In this document: one piece after another, positions 44,371-53,039 of the stretch
How positions within the stretch are numbered: the first letter of the stretch is position 1
How the letters are laid out: every line of letters begins with the position of its first letter
Notes under the pieces: generated by a model
Told to the model about the DNA's origin: nothing
Seen by the model: the letters and a program-made list of their open reading frames with translations, nothing else
The model's database searches: none
From: CAYWNA01 sp964459305
GTDB taxonomy: Bacteria; Planctomycetota; Planctomycetia; Pirellulales; Pirellulaceae
Reading direction: 5' to 3'
DNA length: 64,000 nucleotides
Assembly: GCA_964459305.1 (NCBI GenBank)
Contig: CAYWNA010000016.1
Coordinates: 1 to 64,000, forward strand
Position numbers and translations under genes: made by a program

Positions 44371-44595
44371 TCGTTTAACCGCACGCCGGCCTTGATCATA
44401 ACTCCGGCAGTTGCCAGCAGTGACAGCATAGAAACCCGAAGCGTAAGCGAGGATGAGGCTGTAATTCGCTGCATTCCTCGCTTACGCTTCGGGTTTCGAT
44501 GCCGGAGTTACGATCAAGGCCCCGCAAGCCGGAGGCGTGCGCGCAATCCGCTGGCCATGCCCATTCGCGCACGCCTCCGGCTTGCGGTTAAACGA
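44371..44595. repeat. Composite repeat: TCGTTTAAC-bounded element carrying a 134-bp insertion
   Basis: Bounded by TCGTTTAAC (44371-44379) and GTTAAACGA (44587-44595). Inside are the 134-bp element copy 2 (44388-44521) and a perfect 22-bp inverted repeat (44522-44543 and 44566-44587) rich in CCGGAGGCG. The layout suggests one repeat inserted into another. Confidence 0.8.
44388..44521. repeat. 134-bp two-tier palindromic element, copy 2 (core inverted)
   Basis: Same outer arms (44388-44408, 44501-44521), inner arms (44433-44451, 44477-44495) and length as the copy at 32847-32980. The 25-bp core (44452-44476) matches the other copy's core only as its reverse complement (about 21 of 25). Confidence 0.85.
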
Positions 44596-44714
44596 AGACA
44601 CTATGAACCGGCGCACTATAGTCGGCCTGGCAATGATCGAAAGACTGGCAGCCGGCGATTGATGGCATTATAGTGGCGATCGGTTGACCTGTGTTAGTCT
44701 ATGGAGACCGTCCC

Positions 44715-46814
44715 ATGAACCACGCTGTACTCACGGATGATCGGACCGGGAAGATGCAGTACCCTGGCTTGATCAGATTCGCTCGCGTTTTACCGACGTT
44801 GGTGGTGTTGCTTGTCGCTCTGCAGCCTGCTCCTCCCGCTCGCGGAGCCGATAAGACACTGCTTCAACTCGACGACCTTTACCGCTGCGATCGCGCGACG
44901 GACTTGACCCTCGTTGCCGATGCTCGAATCGCGATTTACTGCCGTCAGTGGATCGATCCGGACGTGCGGGCCTACCGCTACGCCCTCTGGCGGGTCGATG
45001 ATCAGGCCGAAAATCGGCGTCCGCTGGAAGAGGGCGAGCCCGACGCTCGTCAGCCCATTCTTTCTCCGGATGGCAAATGGGTGCTATTCCTTTCCACTCG
45101 CCCATTCCCCGACGGAACGCCCGCCTTCACGCCGGTGCCGCCATGTTCCGATCCGGCCACCGACATCTGGCTCATGCCGGTCGCCGGTGGCAAGGCGATC
45201 CCGCTTGGCGGGAAAGGCAAGCCGTACGGCCGTGTCTTCAGCGACCGGTTCTATGGCAACATTGCCTTTTCGCCAGACGGAAAACATCTGGTATTTGTTG
45301 CCGACGACGGACGGGACCGCCGTACGCCCGAGGAGATCGAAGCCGGCGTTTGGGTCGTACGCGAGGACCAGGGCGAAGGGTATACCGGGTACGGACCGGC
45401 GCAGGTATGGGTAGCCGAGTTGGCCGACGATCCCAGCGGCGCGGCGGCCAAACAGATCACGCGCGTGACTCCGGATGACTTCTGGTACGGCGATCCACAG
45501 TGGTCGCCCGACGGCGCGTACCTGGTCGTGCATGCCAATCGGACCGACGACCGCGAATCCGTCCGCTACAGTATCAACAAGAATTACGATCTGTGGCGCA
45601 TCGACTTGGACGATCACCAGTTGCACCAACTCACTGCAGGAATTGGGCCGGAAGTCTCGTCGCGCATCGCGCCCGATGGACGGCGGCTGGTTTGCCTGAG
45701 CGTGCCTCGCAAGGGTCCGCATGCAGACGTGTACAACCTGTTGGTCGTGGATCTCGATTCGCGCGAGTTGCAGGGCGAATTGCTGTATGACCACCACGCT
45801 CCCACCGCCGAAGAGCCACCCCATCTGTCCCCCGCGTTTCCTTTGCCGCGCGACTGCTGGCTCGACTCTCAGCGGTTTGTCTCGCACGCATTGGACGGAC
45901 TCCGCACACGGCGGCAGGTGATCGATCTGGAAGATGGCGCGGAGGCATCGGAGTACGCGCCTATTGCCGACGAAAACGCTCGCCGCTTGCAGGAGGCCCG
46001 GCGGCGACTCACCCCGCCCAGCCTGGGATCCATGCAGAACCGACTCAGGGCTCCGGACCGCGTGGTTTGCTGGAAGAGCTTTGACGACCTGGAAATCGAA
46101 GGGGTCCTCACGGTCCCGTTGGAGCAAGTCGCCCAGCCGCCGTACAAGTTGATCGTGCATCCCCACGGCGGACCGCATCATCGGGCCAGCAGCGGGTCGT
46201 CCTTTGCGGTTCAACTGTTCGCCGCCAACGGATACGCCGTCTTTCAGCCGAATTTCCGAGGCTCGACCGGGTACGGCCTGAAGTTCCTGGACGCCAATCG
46301 CGCGGATTTCGGCGGCGGCGACATGCGCGATATCCTTACCGGCATCGATCATCTTGTGGCCGAAGGGATCGTCGACGCCAATCGACAGTTCGTGTACGGA
46401 GTGAGCTACGGCGGATATATGACCTCATGGCTGGTGGGTCACACGCGGCAGTTTCGTGCGGCTGTTGCCCAAAACGCCGTCACCGACCTGAACGCCATGT
46501 GGTATCTGAGCGACCTGCAAAGCTGGACCGAGTGGGAGTTCGGCGGCTTGCCCTGGGAGGTGCCCGAGGCGATGCACCGGCACAGCCCGCTCAGTTATGC
46601 GTCCGACATCCGCACGCCGACTCTGATCTTGCATGCGGCCAACGATCGGCGATGCCCGTTGGCAATGGGGACGATGTTCTACCGGGCGCTCAAACGGCAT
46701 GGGGTAGAAGCCCAAATGGTAATCTACCCCGATGAAGGTCATCCGATCAAACAGCCCGCGCACCAGCGCGATGTGCTCCGCCGTGTGCTGGATTGGTTTC
46801 AGCGTCATGACTGA
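44715..46814 (+). CDS. S9 family peptidase (prolyl oligopeptidase-like)
   Basis: A 699-aa serine peptidase with an N-terminal signal-like helix (VLPTLVVLLVALQPAPPARG), a central WD40/TolB-type propeller (several SPDGK blades) and a C-terminal alpha/beta-hydrolase. The catalytic triad is Ser564 (GVSYGGYM), Asp644 (AANDRRCP) and His676 (DEGHPIKQ). HPHGGPHHRA forms the oxyanion region. ATG 44715 has GGAG upstream; an in-frame GTG at 44691 is less likely. It probably degrades peptides in the periplasm. Confidence 0.92.
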   Translation: MNHAVLTDDRTGKMQYPGLIRFARVLPTLVVLLVALQPAPPARGADKTLLQLDDLYRCDRATDLTLVADARIAIYCRQWIDPDVRAYRYALWRVDDQAENRRPLEEGEPDARQPILSPDGKWVLFLSTRPFPDGTPAFTPVPPCSDPATDIWLMPVAGGKAIPLGGKGKPYGRVFSDRFYGNIAFSPDGKHLVFVADDGRDRRTPEEIEAGVWVVREDQGEGYTGYGPAQVWVAELADDPSGAAAKQITRVTPDDFWYGDPQWSPDGAYLVVHANRTDDRESVRYSINKNYDLWRIDLDDHQLHQLTAGIGPEVSSRIAPDGRRLVCLSVPRKGPHADVYNLLVVDLDSRELQGELLYDHHAPTAEEPPHLSPAFPLPRDCWLDSQRFVSHALDGLRTRRQVIDLEDGAEASEYAPIADENARRLQEARRRLTPPSLGSMQNRLRAPDRVVCWKSFDDLEIEGVLTVPLEQVAQPPYKLIVHPHGGPHHRASSGSSFAVQLFAANGYAVFQPNFRGSTGYGLKFLDANRADFGGGDMRDILTGIDHLVAEGIVDANRQFVYGVSYGGYMTSWLVGHTRQFRAAVAQNAVTDLNAMWYLSDLQSWTEWEFGGLPWEVPEAMHRHSPLSYASDIRTPTLILHAANDRRCPLAMGTMFYRALKRHGVEAQMVIYPDEGHPIKQPAHQRDVLRRVLDWFQRHD

Positions 46815-47090
46815 GCGCACGGGGTCAGGGGCAGCTCTGCGACATCCGATCTACTGCAACCGTCATACCTCGCATTGGGCACGCCGCCTGTTCGTTGAAC
46901 AACTGGACGGCTGGCTTTGCCAAAAAAGGCATGTGAATGTTAGATTTTCAACCTTCAGGGATACCGACGCGAGGCGTTTCTTACGATAATATATGTGGGG
47001 ACATCGGAGTAACACTTTGTTTGGATTGTGTTTCTTCCTGTGCGGGGAAGCAACTGAACAGCGTCCTGCATTTCACCTGCGGTGGTGCCG
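46815..47090. other. 276-bp intergenic region
   Basis: No gene supported. A GCC-AAAAAA-GGC mini-hairpin lies near 46918, and an AT-rich GATAATATATG stretch near 46985 could be a -10 region for the STAS gene. Both are weak. Confidence 0.35.
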
Positions 47091-47540
47091 ATGAATACGC
47101 TCTCCAAGACACCGACCAGTGTTTACTGCCCCGTCTGTGGTGCCGCGCTATCTTTTCAGCCACATCCGCCGCCTTTTGACGCTCCCTGCCCGGACTGTGG
47201 ATACTCGTTGTGGTGCTACAAGAAGAACGCCGCCGATGTCGTTGTCCTTGAAGTCATACCTGGCATGACGCCGGAACATGAGGATGTGGAGCGTCTCTGC
47301 AAAACGCTTTCAGGCTGCGGCAGCACTCCACGTGTAATTGTCGACTTGTCCGACATCGAACTGGTCGGCAGCGCGTTCGTGGCCAGGCTAATCGCCATGA
47401 ACAAACGAATTCGGGCTGCTGGCGGCAGGCTTATTCTGTGTGGCCTCTGCCCGTTCGTGCAAGACACCTTCCACGGTTCCCGTCTGGATCGAGTCTTCGA
47501 GGTGGCTGAAGACGAAGAAGCCGCCCTAGCGCGTCTGTGA
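47091..47540 (+). CDS. STAS-domain protein with N-terminal zinc ribbon
   Basis: A 149-aa protein. The first ~40 residues form a zinc ribbon (CPVCGAAL and CPDCGYSL). Residues about 50-145 form a STAS domain (VVVLEVIPGMTPE, then VIVDLSDIELVGSAFVARLI, and GGRLILCGLCPFVQDTF) like SpoIIAA-type anti-sigma-factor antagonists; the Ser in VGSAF sits where the phosphorylated Ser is expected. ATG 47091 follows GGTGGTG. No partner kinase or sigma factor is nearby. It probably takes part in a partner-switching control system encoded elsewhere. Confidence 0.82.
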   Translation: MNTLSKTPTSVYCPVCGAALSFQPHPPPFDAPCPDCGYSLWCYKKNAADVVVLEVIPGMTPEHEDVERLCKTLSGCGSTPRVIVDLSDIELVGSAFVARLIAMNKRIRAAGGRLILCGLCPFVQDTFHGSRLDRVFEVAEDEEAALARL

Positions 47541-47640
47541 TCGCCGAAGCTCGACTCAACCAGCCGGACGCCTTCCGCCGGATTTCTTGCCTCGATGTAG
47601 CCACTCACTCTGACACCCCCGAACACCGGGAGCCGCTGTA

Positions 47641-49299
47641 GTGCATAACAATCTTCAACAGCCAAATCGCCGCACGTTCCTGAAACTCGCCTCGGCAACT
47701 CCTTTTGGGCTGCTCTGCAGCGGCGACGCGCAGGCAGACACATCTGGCTCGACGCCGTTTGGGCTGAGCGAAGAGCACCGTCAAGCAGTCAACCGACGCC
47801 GCCGCATCGTGGTTCAGTACGATGCATACAACACGCTGGGTGTGGACTTCGAGAAGTGGATCAAGTATCGGTTCGCGTACGCGGATGAGGCCGGCAGCCA
47901 AATCGACTCGCTCTGGTGGGACATCGGTCCAATGGGACCTGCGGTTTATCCCGGACCAGCGAACAATCCCCAACTGGAGCCTTGGCGGAAACTTGGGATT
48001 GATTGGGTTGGCAGGCTTGTCGACGAGACCCGCAAGCGTGGTCTGGAGGTCTTTTGGAGCCACCGGGTCAGCGAGGTCGACATCAATCCGAGCGGTCTGG
48101 GTGCGTCGTGGAAGGAATCGGCTCATCCGTTCAAGAAAAGCCATCCCGACTGGGTGCTCAAGACCTGGTGGCCCCACGGGCTCTGGAACTACGCTGTGCC
48201 GGCAGTTCGCCAGTTCAAGGTCGAACTGCTTCGTCAGATCGCGGAGGCGTACGACTTGGACGGTTTTCAGCTTGACTTCGCCCGCCACGTACCGTGTCTT
48301 CCCCCGGGACGCCAGTGGGAGCTGCGACATCACGTCACGCAGTTCGTGCGCATGGTGCGAGCCATGCTTATGGATGTGGCCCAGCGACGAGGACATCCGA
48401 TCCTGCTGGCCGCCCGAGTGCCACGGAATCTGGGAGGTTGCCGCGTCGATGGATTGGATATCGCGGCCTGGGCTCAACAGAACTTGGTAGACATACTGAC
48501 CCTGGGGACACGATCCATCGACGTGGACATTGCGGGGTATCGCCAGGCAACAGCCGGGTCGAACGTCAAACTCCAGCCCTGTCACGACGACCATCATGCC
48601 ACGGACGCCTACCAGTACCCGCCCATCGAGTTCTTTCGCGGCGTATTCGCCAACTGGTGGCAGCAAGGCGCGGACGGCGTGGTCACGTTCAATTGGCACA
48701 ACGCTCCTCCCGCTATGTGCAAAACGGTGGGAGCCCGCCCTGGACCTCCATCGCAGCAACAGGCGTATCATGAGATTGGCGATCCCAAAACGCTCGCGAA
48801 CAAAGACAAGGTATTCGTCGTCGAACGTCGCGGGGGATACCCTTGGGCCGAAGGCTATTTCAATCGCAACGACACGGCACCGCTGCCGGTCAAGCTGGAC
48901 CGGAAGGGATCGCCCGCGTCGCTAACCGTGCGAATCAGCGACGATTTACCGTCGCTCGCGGATAAACTGAAACAGTTGACGCTACGGATGATCCTCTTCG
49001 GGGCTTCGGCGGATGACGAGTTCAAGGTTCGTCTCGGCGGGGCCGCCCTTCGATTGTTGGTTCGAGATCCCGACTGGAAGGACCGGCAAATCTTCTCGCC
49101 ACGGCCCCAGCCGGCCTCTGGTGGCGCGGACCGGCACAAGGTGAATCCGGCGCAGAAGCTGCTGCGAATAGATTTCGCGGTCGATCCGAAGGCGTGCCGT
49201 GCCGGCGAGAATCGAGTGGACGTTCGATTGGTCCACCAGCCGCCCACTTCTGGCGACGTCGTTCTAGAGAAACTCGAAGTGCATGTCGACTACGATTAG
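47641..49299 (+). CDS. TAT-exported glycoside hydrolase-like (family 10-like TIM barrel) protein
   Basis: A 552-aa protein with a twin-arginine signal (NRRTFLKLASATPFGLL) leading to export in folded form. The TIM-barrel-like part (about residues 45-400) has GLEVFWSHRVSEVD, YDLDGFQLDFARH and DGVVTFNWHN, as in planctomycete proteins annotated as family 10-like glycosidases. A C-terminal beta domain (about 400-552) may bind carbohydrate. GTG start at 47641 has GGGAG upstream. The catalytic residues are not certain, so enzyme class is inferred. Confidence 0.75.
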   Translation: MHNNLQQPNRRTFLKLASATPFGLLCSGDAQADTSGSTPFGLSEEHRQAVNRRRRIVVQYDAYNTLGVDFEKWIKYRFAYADEAGSQIDSLWWDIGPMGPAVYPGPANNPQLEPWRKLGIDWVGRLVDETRKRGLEVFWSHRVSEVDINPSGLGASWKESAHPFKKSHPDWVLKTWWPHGLWNYAVPAVRQFKVELLRQIAEAYDLDGFQLDFARHVPCLPPGRQWELRHHVTQFVRMVRAMLMDVAQRRGHPILLAARVPRNLGGCRVDGLDIAAWAQQNLVDILTLGTRSIDVDIAGYRQATAGSNVKLQPCHDDHHATDAYQYPPIEFFRGVFANWWQQGADGVVTFNWHNAPPAMCKTVGARPGPPSQQQAYHEIGDPKTLANKDKVFVVERRGGYPWAEGYFNRNDTAPLPVKLDRKGSPASLTVRISDDLPSLADKLKQLTLRMILFGASADDEFKVRLGGAALRLLVRDPDWKDRQIFSPRPQPASGGADRHKVNPAQKLLRIDFAVDPKACRAGENRVDVRLVHQPPTSGDVVLEKLEVHVDYD

Positions 49300-49322
49300 G
49301 GTTCCCGAAGAAACAAGTATCT

Positions 49323-49452
49323 GAGGGTGTCCGGGAATTTGGCACGCCAGGATACATGCTTTTCGGGAGGGCGAGGCTCCCGCCGAGTCGCATGGCGGTT
49401 CCAGAAACTCGGCTCCGCAGGAGCTTCGCCCTCCCAATTCCCGGACACCCTC
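49323..49452. repeat. Long palindromic repeat between convergent genes
   Basis: Perfect 17-bp outer arms (49323-49339, GAGGGTGTCCGGGAATT; and 49436-49452) enclose a second pair, GGGAGGGCGA (49365-49374) and TCGCCCTCCC (49426-49435). It fills the gap between the glycosidase-like gene and the convergent sulfatase gene and could act as a two-way terminator. Confidence 0.8.
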
Positions 49453-49490
49453 GGCGTATCATCTCATCAACATGCTCATTCCGTGGACGC

Positions 49491-50906
49491 TCAGCGCGGA
49501 GCGGGTGTTTTCGGACGAAAGTCGGGATTAGGCCGAGGCATCTGGGCGTCGACCGAGATGCGCCAGTCGTTCAGTTTCTCGCGAAGCGTTGCGGCCACGT
49601 CGGGTTTCGTAGCGGCCAAGTCTTTGGTTTCGCTGATGTCATCTTTCATGTTGTACAACTCGATGTGCATGTCCCCGTAGACCTCGATCAGTTTCCAGTC
49701 GCCCTCTCGGACGGCGCCGTAGGGGTAGCCGCCAATCGGATTGTAGTGCGGATAGTGCCAGTAAACCGCCTCACGCTCGAGCGTGCCCGTCTGTTTCAGA
49801 AGCGGCATGATGCTGATGCCGTCTAGCGTAGTGCTGTCCTGCTCGACGCGTCCGCTATCTACGGTCTCCACAATTGTCGGGTAGAAATCGACGCTGGTCA
49901 CCACCTCGTGGCAAACGCTGCCTGGCGCCACCACGCCCGGCCAGCGAACGATCAGCGGTTCGCGAACGCCGCCTTCGTACGGAAATCCTTTGCCGGACCG
50001 AAGCGGAGCATTGGACGTCGCCGATGGCCGCGCCAGTCCGCCGTTGTCGGAGAACAGGATGACCATGGTGCGTTCGGCCAAGTCCAATTGGTCGAGCGTG
50101 TCCAAAACACGACCCACGCTTTGATCGACGCTTTCGACCATAGCGGCATACACCGGGCTTTTTTGGCTGCCGTCGCTGCGTTTTTCTCGATACTTTGCGA
50201 TCAGGTCTGCCTTGGCTTGGATGGGCGTGTGCACTGCATAGTGAGCCAGATAGAGGAAAAACGGTTTGGTGCGATGGGCCGTGATGAATGCAAGAGCCTC
50301 GTCGGTCAGGCGATCGGTCAAGTATTCTCCCGGCTTTCCGCCCGCAAGCTGCGGACGCCCGCCGTACGGATGGAAATAGGACCGGGGCGCGCCGATGTTG
50401 CTGCCTGCAATGTTCAGATCAAATCCTTGTTGTTCCGGAGAATAGGGCGTGCTTCCCAAATGCCATTTACCCACGGCGGCCGTGGCGTAGCCTGCAGGCT
50501 TCAGCACGTCGGCAAGTGTCACTTCTTCGCGCGGCAGGTATTTGCGCCAGTCGGGAATCCGCAGTTTCATGTTGGGACGTGTGCTACCGGGAATCCAGTC
50601 GGTCAAGTGCAATCGAGCGGGATACTTGCCTGTCAAAATGCTCGCTCGCGTCGGCGAACAAGCACAGCACGCGGCGTAGGCATCAGTGAACCGCATCCCT
50701 TGGCTCGCCAATTCGTCCATCCGCGGCGTCTCGTAGTAGCGACTGCCGTAGCACCCCAGATCGGCCCACCCCAAATCGTCGATCAAGATGAAGACGATGT
50801 TTGGTCGGTTCGCGCCGACGGTGTGCGCAGGCAGTAGCTCCGGCAAAGTCACGCATGTCGTGATGGCCATACACACACCGAACACGCGAACTGAATGATT
50901 CCTCAT
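49491..50906 (-). CDS. Type I sulfatase (formylglycine-dependent)
   Basis: A 471-aa exported sulfatase that removes sulfate esters. The metal-binding start is NIVFILIDDLGWADLG, the formylglycine motif is C83-S-P-T-R87, and the active-site GKWHLG lies at 146-151. ATG 50904-50906 follows AAGGAG closely; an in-frame extension to 51032 is not needed. The N-terminus is a signal peptide. It belongs to the large planctomycete sulfatase set for sulfated polysaccharides; a maturase (FGE or anSME) is not in the window. Confidence 0.94.
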   Translation of the reverse strand: MRNHSVRVFGVCMAITTCVTLPELLPAHTVGANRPNIVFILIDDLGWADLGCYGSRYYETPRMDELASQGMRFTDAYAACCACSPTRASILTGKYPARLHLTDWIPGSTRPNMKLRIPDWRKYLPREEVTLADVLKPAGYATAAVGKWHLGSTPYSPEQQGFDLNIAGSNIGAPRSYFHPYGGRPQLAGGKPGEYLTDRLTDEALAFITAHRTKPFFLYLAHYAVHTPIQAKADLIAKYREKRSDGSQKSPVYAAMVESVDQSVGRVLDTLDQLDLAERTMVILFSDNGGLARPSATSNAPLRSGKGFPYEGGVREPLIVRWPGVVAPGSVCHEVVTSVDFYPTIVETVDSGRVEQDSTTLDGISIMPLLKQTGTLEREAVYWHYPHYNPIGGYPYGAVREGDWKLIEVYGDMHIELYNMKDDISETKDLAATKPDVAATLREKLNDWRISVDAQMPRPNPDFRPKTPAPR

Positions 50907-51189
50907 GGGAGACTCCTTGCGGCTAGGACGGCTTGGCAGGTCCCATCTATCGAGTGGGACTTGGACGGATCTTGCTTGGTCAAGCGACAAGACTGCCCCG
51001 ATCGACCGCATAGAGTATACCGAAAACCACAAGCCGCATCCTCAGAGTCGGCCGAAATCCATGCTTTGGTCATCCCCCAGCCCTTCTTCACTGGGCACCA
51101 GGATTGAGCGGGATTGACCGTCGTCAATGATCGGGACTGGCTCCAGCCAAAACCCGCATGGTATTATGGGTCAGAGAAGGAGAAGCACA
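50907..51189. other. Divergent intergenic region (sulfatase / endonuclease III)
   Basis: Contains the two start regions and Shine-Dalgarno sites. No repeat or RNA gene recognised. Confidence 0.5.
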
Positions 51190-51840
51190 ATGGAATCACT
51201 GGAGCAGACCAAGACGCGAGTGAAGAAGATCATCGCGAAGCTGAAGAAGTCGCATCCGGACGCAAAACAGGCTTTGGAATTCTCCAACCCGCTGGAATTG
51301 CTCGTCGCGCTGATGCTCGCAGCTCAGGCGCGGGACGAACTGGTGAACTCGGTCACTGCCAAAGCGTTCAAGAAATATCGCACGGCTGCTGCCTGGGCCA
51401 AAGAGAAGCCTGAAAAGCTCCAGGAGCAGTTGCGGAAGATCAACTTCTATCGACGGAAGACCGCCGCCATTCAGAGTGCTTGCCGTGAGTTGGTAGAGCG
51501 GTTTGACGGCCAGGTGCCCGACAATCTGGACGACCTGCTGACGTTGCCGGGGATCGGACGCAAAACGGCGAACATTGTGCTCGGCAACGCCTTCGGCAAG
51601 CAGACGATCGGCGTCGACACACACGTCGCTCGCCTTTCGCAGCGACTCGGCCTGAGCGACAAGAAGGACCCGGACAAAATCGAAGCGGACCTGACGCCGA
51701 TCGTGCCCGGCCCCAGCCGCATGAAATTCTGCCACCTCCTCCAATTCCACGGTCGCCGCGTGTGCCTGGCGAAAAAGCCGGACTGCGCGAGCTGTCCAAT
51801 CAGTCAACTTTGCCCTTTCCCGGACAAATCGGAATCGTAG
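51190..51840 (+). CDS. nth: Endonuclease III
   Basis: A 216-aa DNA glycosylase/AP lyase that excises oxidised pyrimidines. The helix-hairpin-helix LPGIGRKTANIVL holds catalytic Lys125, and catalytic Asp143 lies in GVDTHVARLS. The 4Fe-4S cluster motif is C192-x6-C199-x2-C202-x5-C208. ATG 51190 has AAGGAG upstream. The usual LLSAQTTD segment reads LMLAAQARDELVN here, a mild departure. It stands alone, followed by a DUF2293 gene. Confidence 0.95.
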   Translation: MESLEQTKTRVKKIIAKLKKSHPDAKQALEFSNPLELLVALMLAAQARDELVNSVTAKAFKKYRTAAAWAKEKPEKLQEQLRKINFYRRKTAAIQSACRELVERFDGQVPDNLDDLLTLPGIGRKTANIVLGNAFGKQTIGVDTHVARLSQRLGLSDKKDPDKIEADLTPIVPGPSRMKFCHLLQFHGRRVCLAKKPDCASCPISQLCPFPDKSES

Positions 51841-51919
51841 CTGCAAACACCCCGGTTTGTGGCCTGACAGCCACGCATGACTGTCGCTGCTGTGACGGAA
51901 GCCCCAATTGGCAACTGAC

Positions 51920-52996
51920 ATGACTATCCAATCCCAAAACCTTCGCCAGCGAGTCGTCCAAGCGGCCGAAGCGGTCCTCGACCGAGACGGTTCTGTCGGC
52001 CCGCTCGAATTGCTGCAGCAGATGTCGTTCCTGGCACACGCGCATGTGCAAGGCTGGCGCCGGGGCAACGAGTATTTCACGCCACTGGAGCCGCATATCC
52101 AATGTGGTCAGGAGAAGCTGGACAAAACGTATCGCTTCTTCAAGGAGTGGGTGGAAGAACGAGGTCTGCGGCCCATCGAGGCCTCGTACGTTCGCTCCGG
52201 TCCCAGAGGCAGCGAAGAACTGCAAGTGACCGACGACGGTGATATCGAGCGGGAGCAATATTTCCGCACGCACTACGCGCCGGCCGATCTTCCAGAGCGT
52301 AAGGCCAAACAGATCGAAAAGAAGCTCAGCAAACCGCCGGATCTGGTCGTCTATCAACTCGTTAGCGAATCGGCTACGTGCGGCGAGTGCCAAACGGAAC
52401 TGCGAAAGGGAGAACTACTCTACATGGAAAAGGGCCAGGCGCTCTGCCTGTCGTGCGCGGACATGGACCACCTGGAGTTCCTGCCCGCCGGTGACGCAAC
52501 GCTTACACGCCGCGCGCGAAAACACAGTCCATTGTCCGCTGTCGTAGTGCGGTTTGCCCGTGCGCGCAAGCGTTACGAACGCCAAGGCGTTCTCGTGACC
52601 CACGACGCCATCGCCCAAGCCGAAGCGGCGTGTCTGGCAGATGCCGACCAGCGAGCCGAGCGTCGTGAATGGGATGTCCAGCGCCGCCACCGGGACGACC
52701 GGGAATTGATCGAACAGATGACGCAAGCGATTCTAGCGGAGTACCCAGATTGCTCCGCGAAAGAGGCCCGACGAATTGCCGAGCACACTGCCGAGCGCGG
52801 CAGCGGTCGTGTGGGGCGTAGCGCCGCTGGTCGCGATCTGGACCCCAAAGCCCTCCAGCTAGCCATCGTCGCATCAATTCGTCACAACCACACCGAATAC
52901 GACACATTGCTCATGCAAGGCACGGATCGTCAGACTGCCCGCCAAATGGTCCGCGAGCAGATTGACGAAGTGCTCGTAAGATGGTCAGGCGGCTAG
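51920..52996 (+). CDS. DUF2293 domain protein
   Basis: A 358-aa protein whose last ~85 residues match DUF2293 (AILAEYPDCSAKEARRIAEH, then GRVGRSAAGRDLDPKALQLA and VASIRHNHTEYDTLLMQGTD). Between residues about 150 and 185 is a zinc-binding pair CGEC and CLSC. The N-terminal ~140 residues are unassigned and helical. ATG 51920 is preferred; a TTG at 51908 is in frame. Function unknown. Confidence 0.82.
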   Translation: MTIQSQNLRQRVVQAAEAVLDRDGSVGPLELLQQMSFLAHAHVQGWRRGNEYFTPLEPHIQCGQEKLDKTYRFFKEWVEERGLRPIEASYVRSGPRGSEELQVTDDGDIEREQYFRTHYAPADLPERKAKQIEKKLSKPPDLVVYQLVSESATCGECQTELRKGELLYMEKGQALCLSCADMDHLEFLPAGDATLTRRARKHSPLSAVVVRFARARKRYERQGVLVTHDAIAQAEAACLADADQRAERREWDVQRRHRDDRELIEQMTQAILAEYPDCSAKEARRIAEHTAERGSGRVGRSAAGRDLDPKALQLAIVASIRHNHTEYDTLLMQGTDRQTARQMVREQIDEVLVRWSGG

Positions 52997-53039
52997 TGGT
53001 CCACGGGCACTGTCTCAAACAACGCACAGGGAGTCAATA

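Larger units (their letters stand above)
44308..44714. other. Divergent intergenic region filled by nested repeats
   Basis: Separates the minus-strand PQQ protein from the plus-strand S9 peptidase. Most of it is the composite repeat 44371-44595. The remaining ~100 bp before 44715 must hold the peptidase promoter; no clear boxes were seen. Confidence 0.6.

Noticed and set aside
45084..46352. 422-codon open frame antisense to the S9 peptidase
   Set aside because: Shadow frame; the plus-strand gene has an intact catalytic triad and ribosome site.
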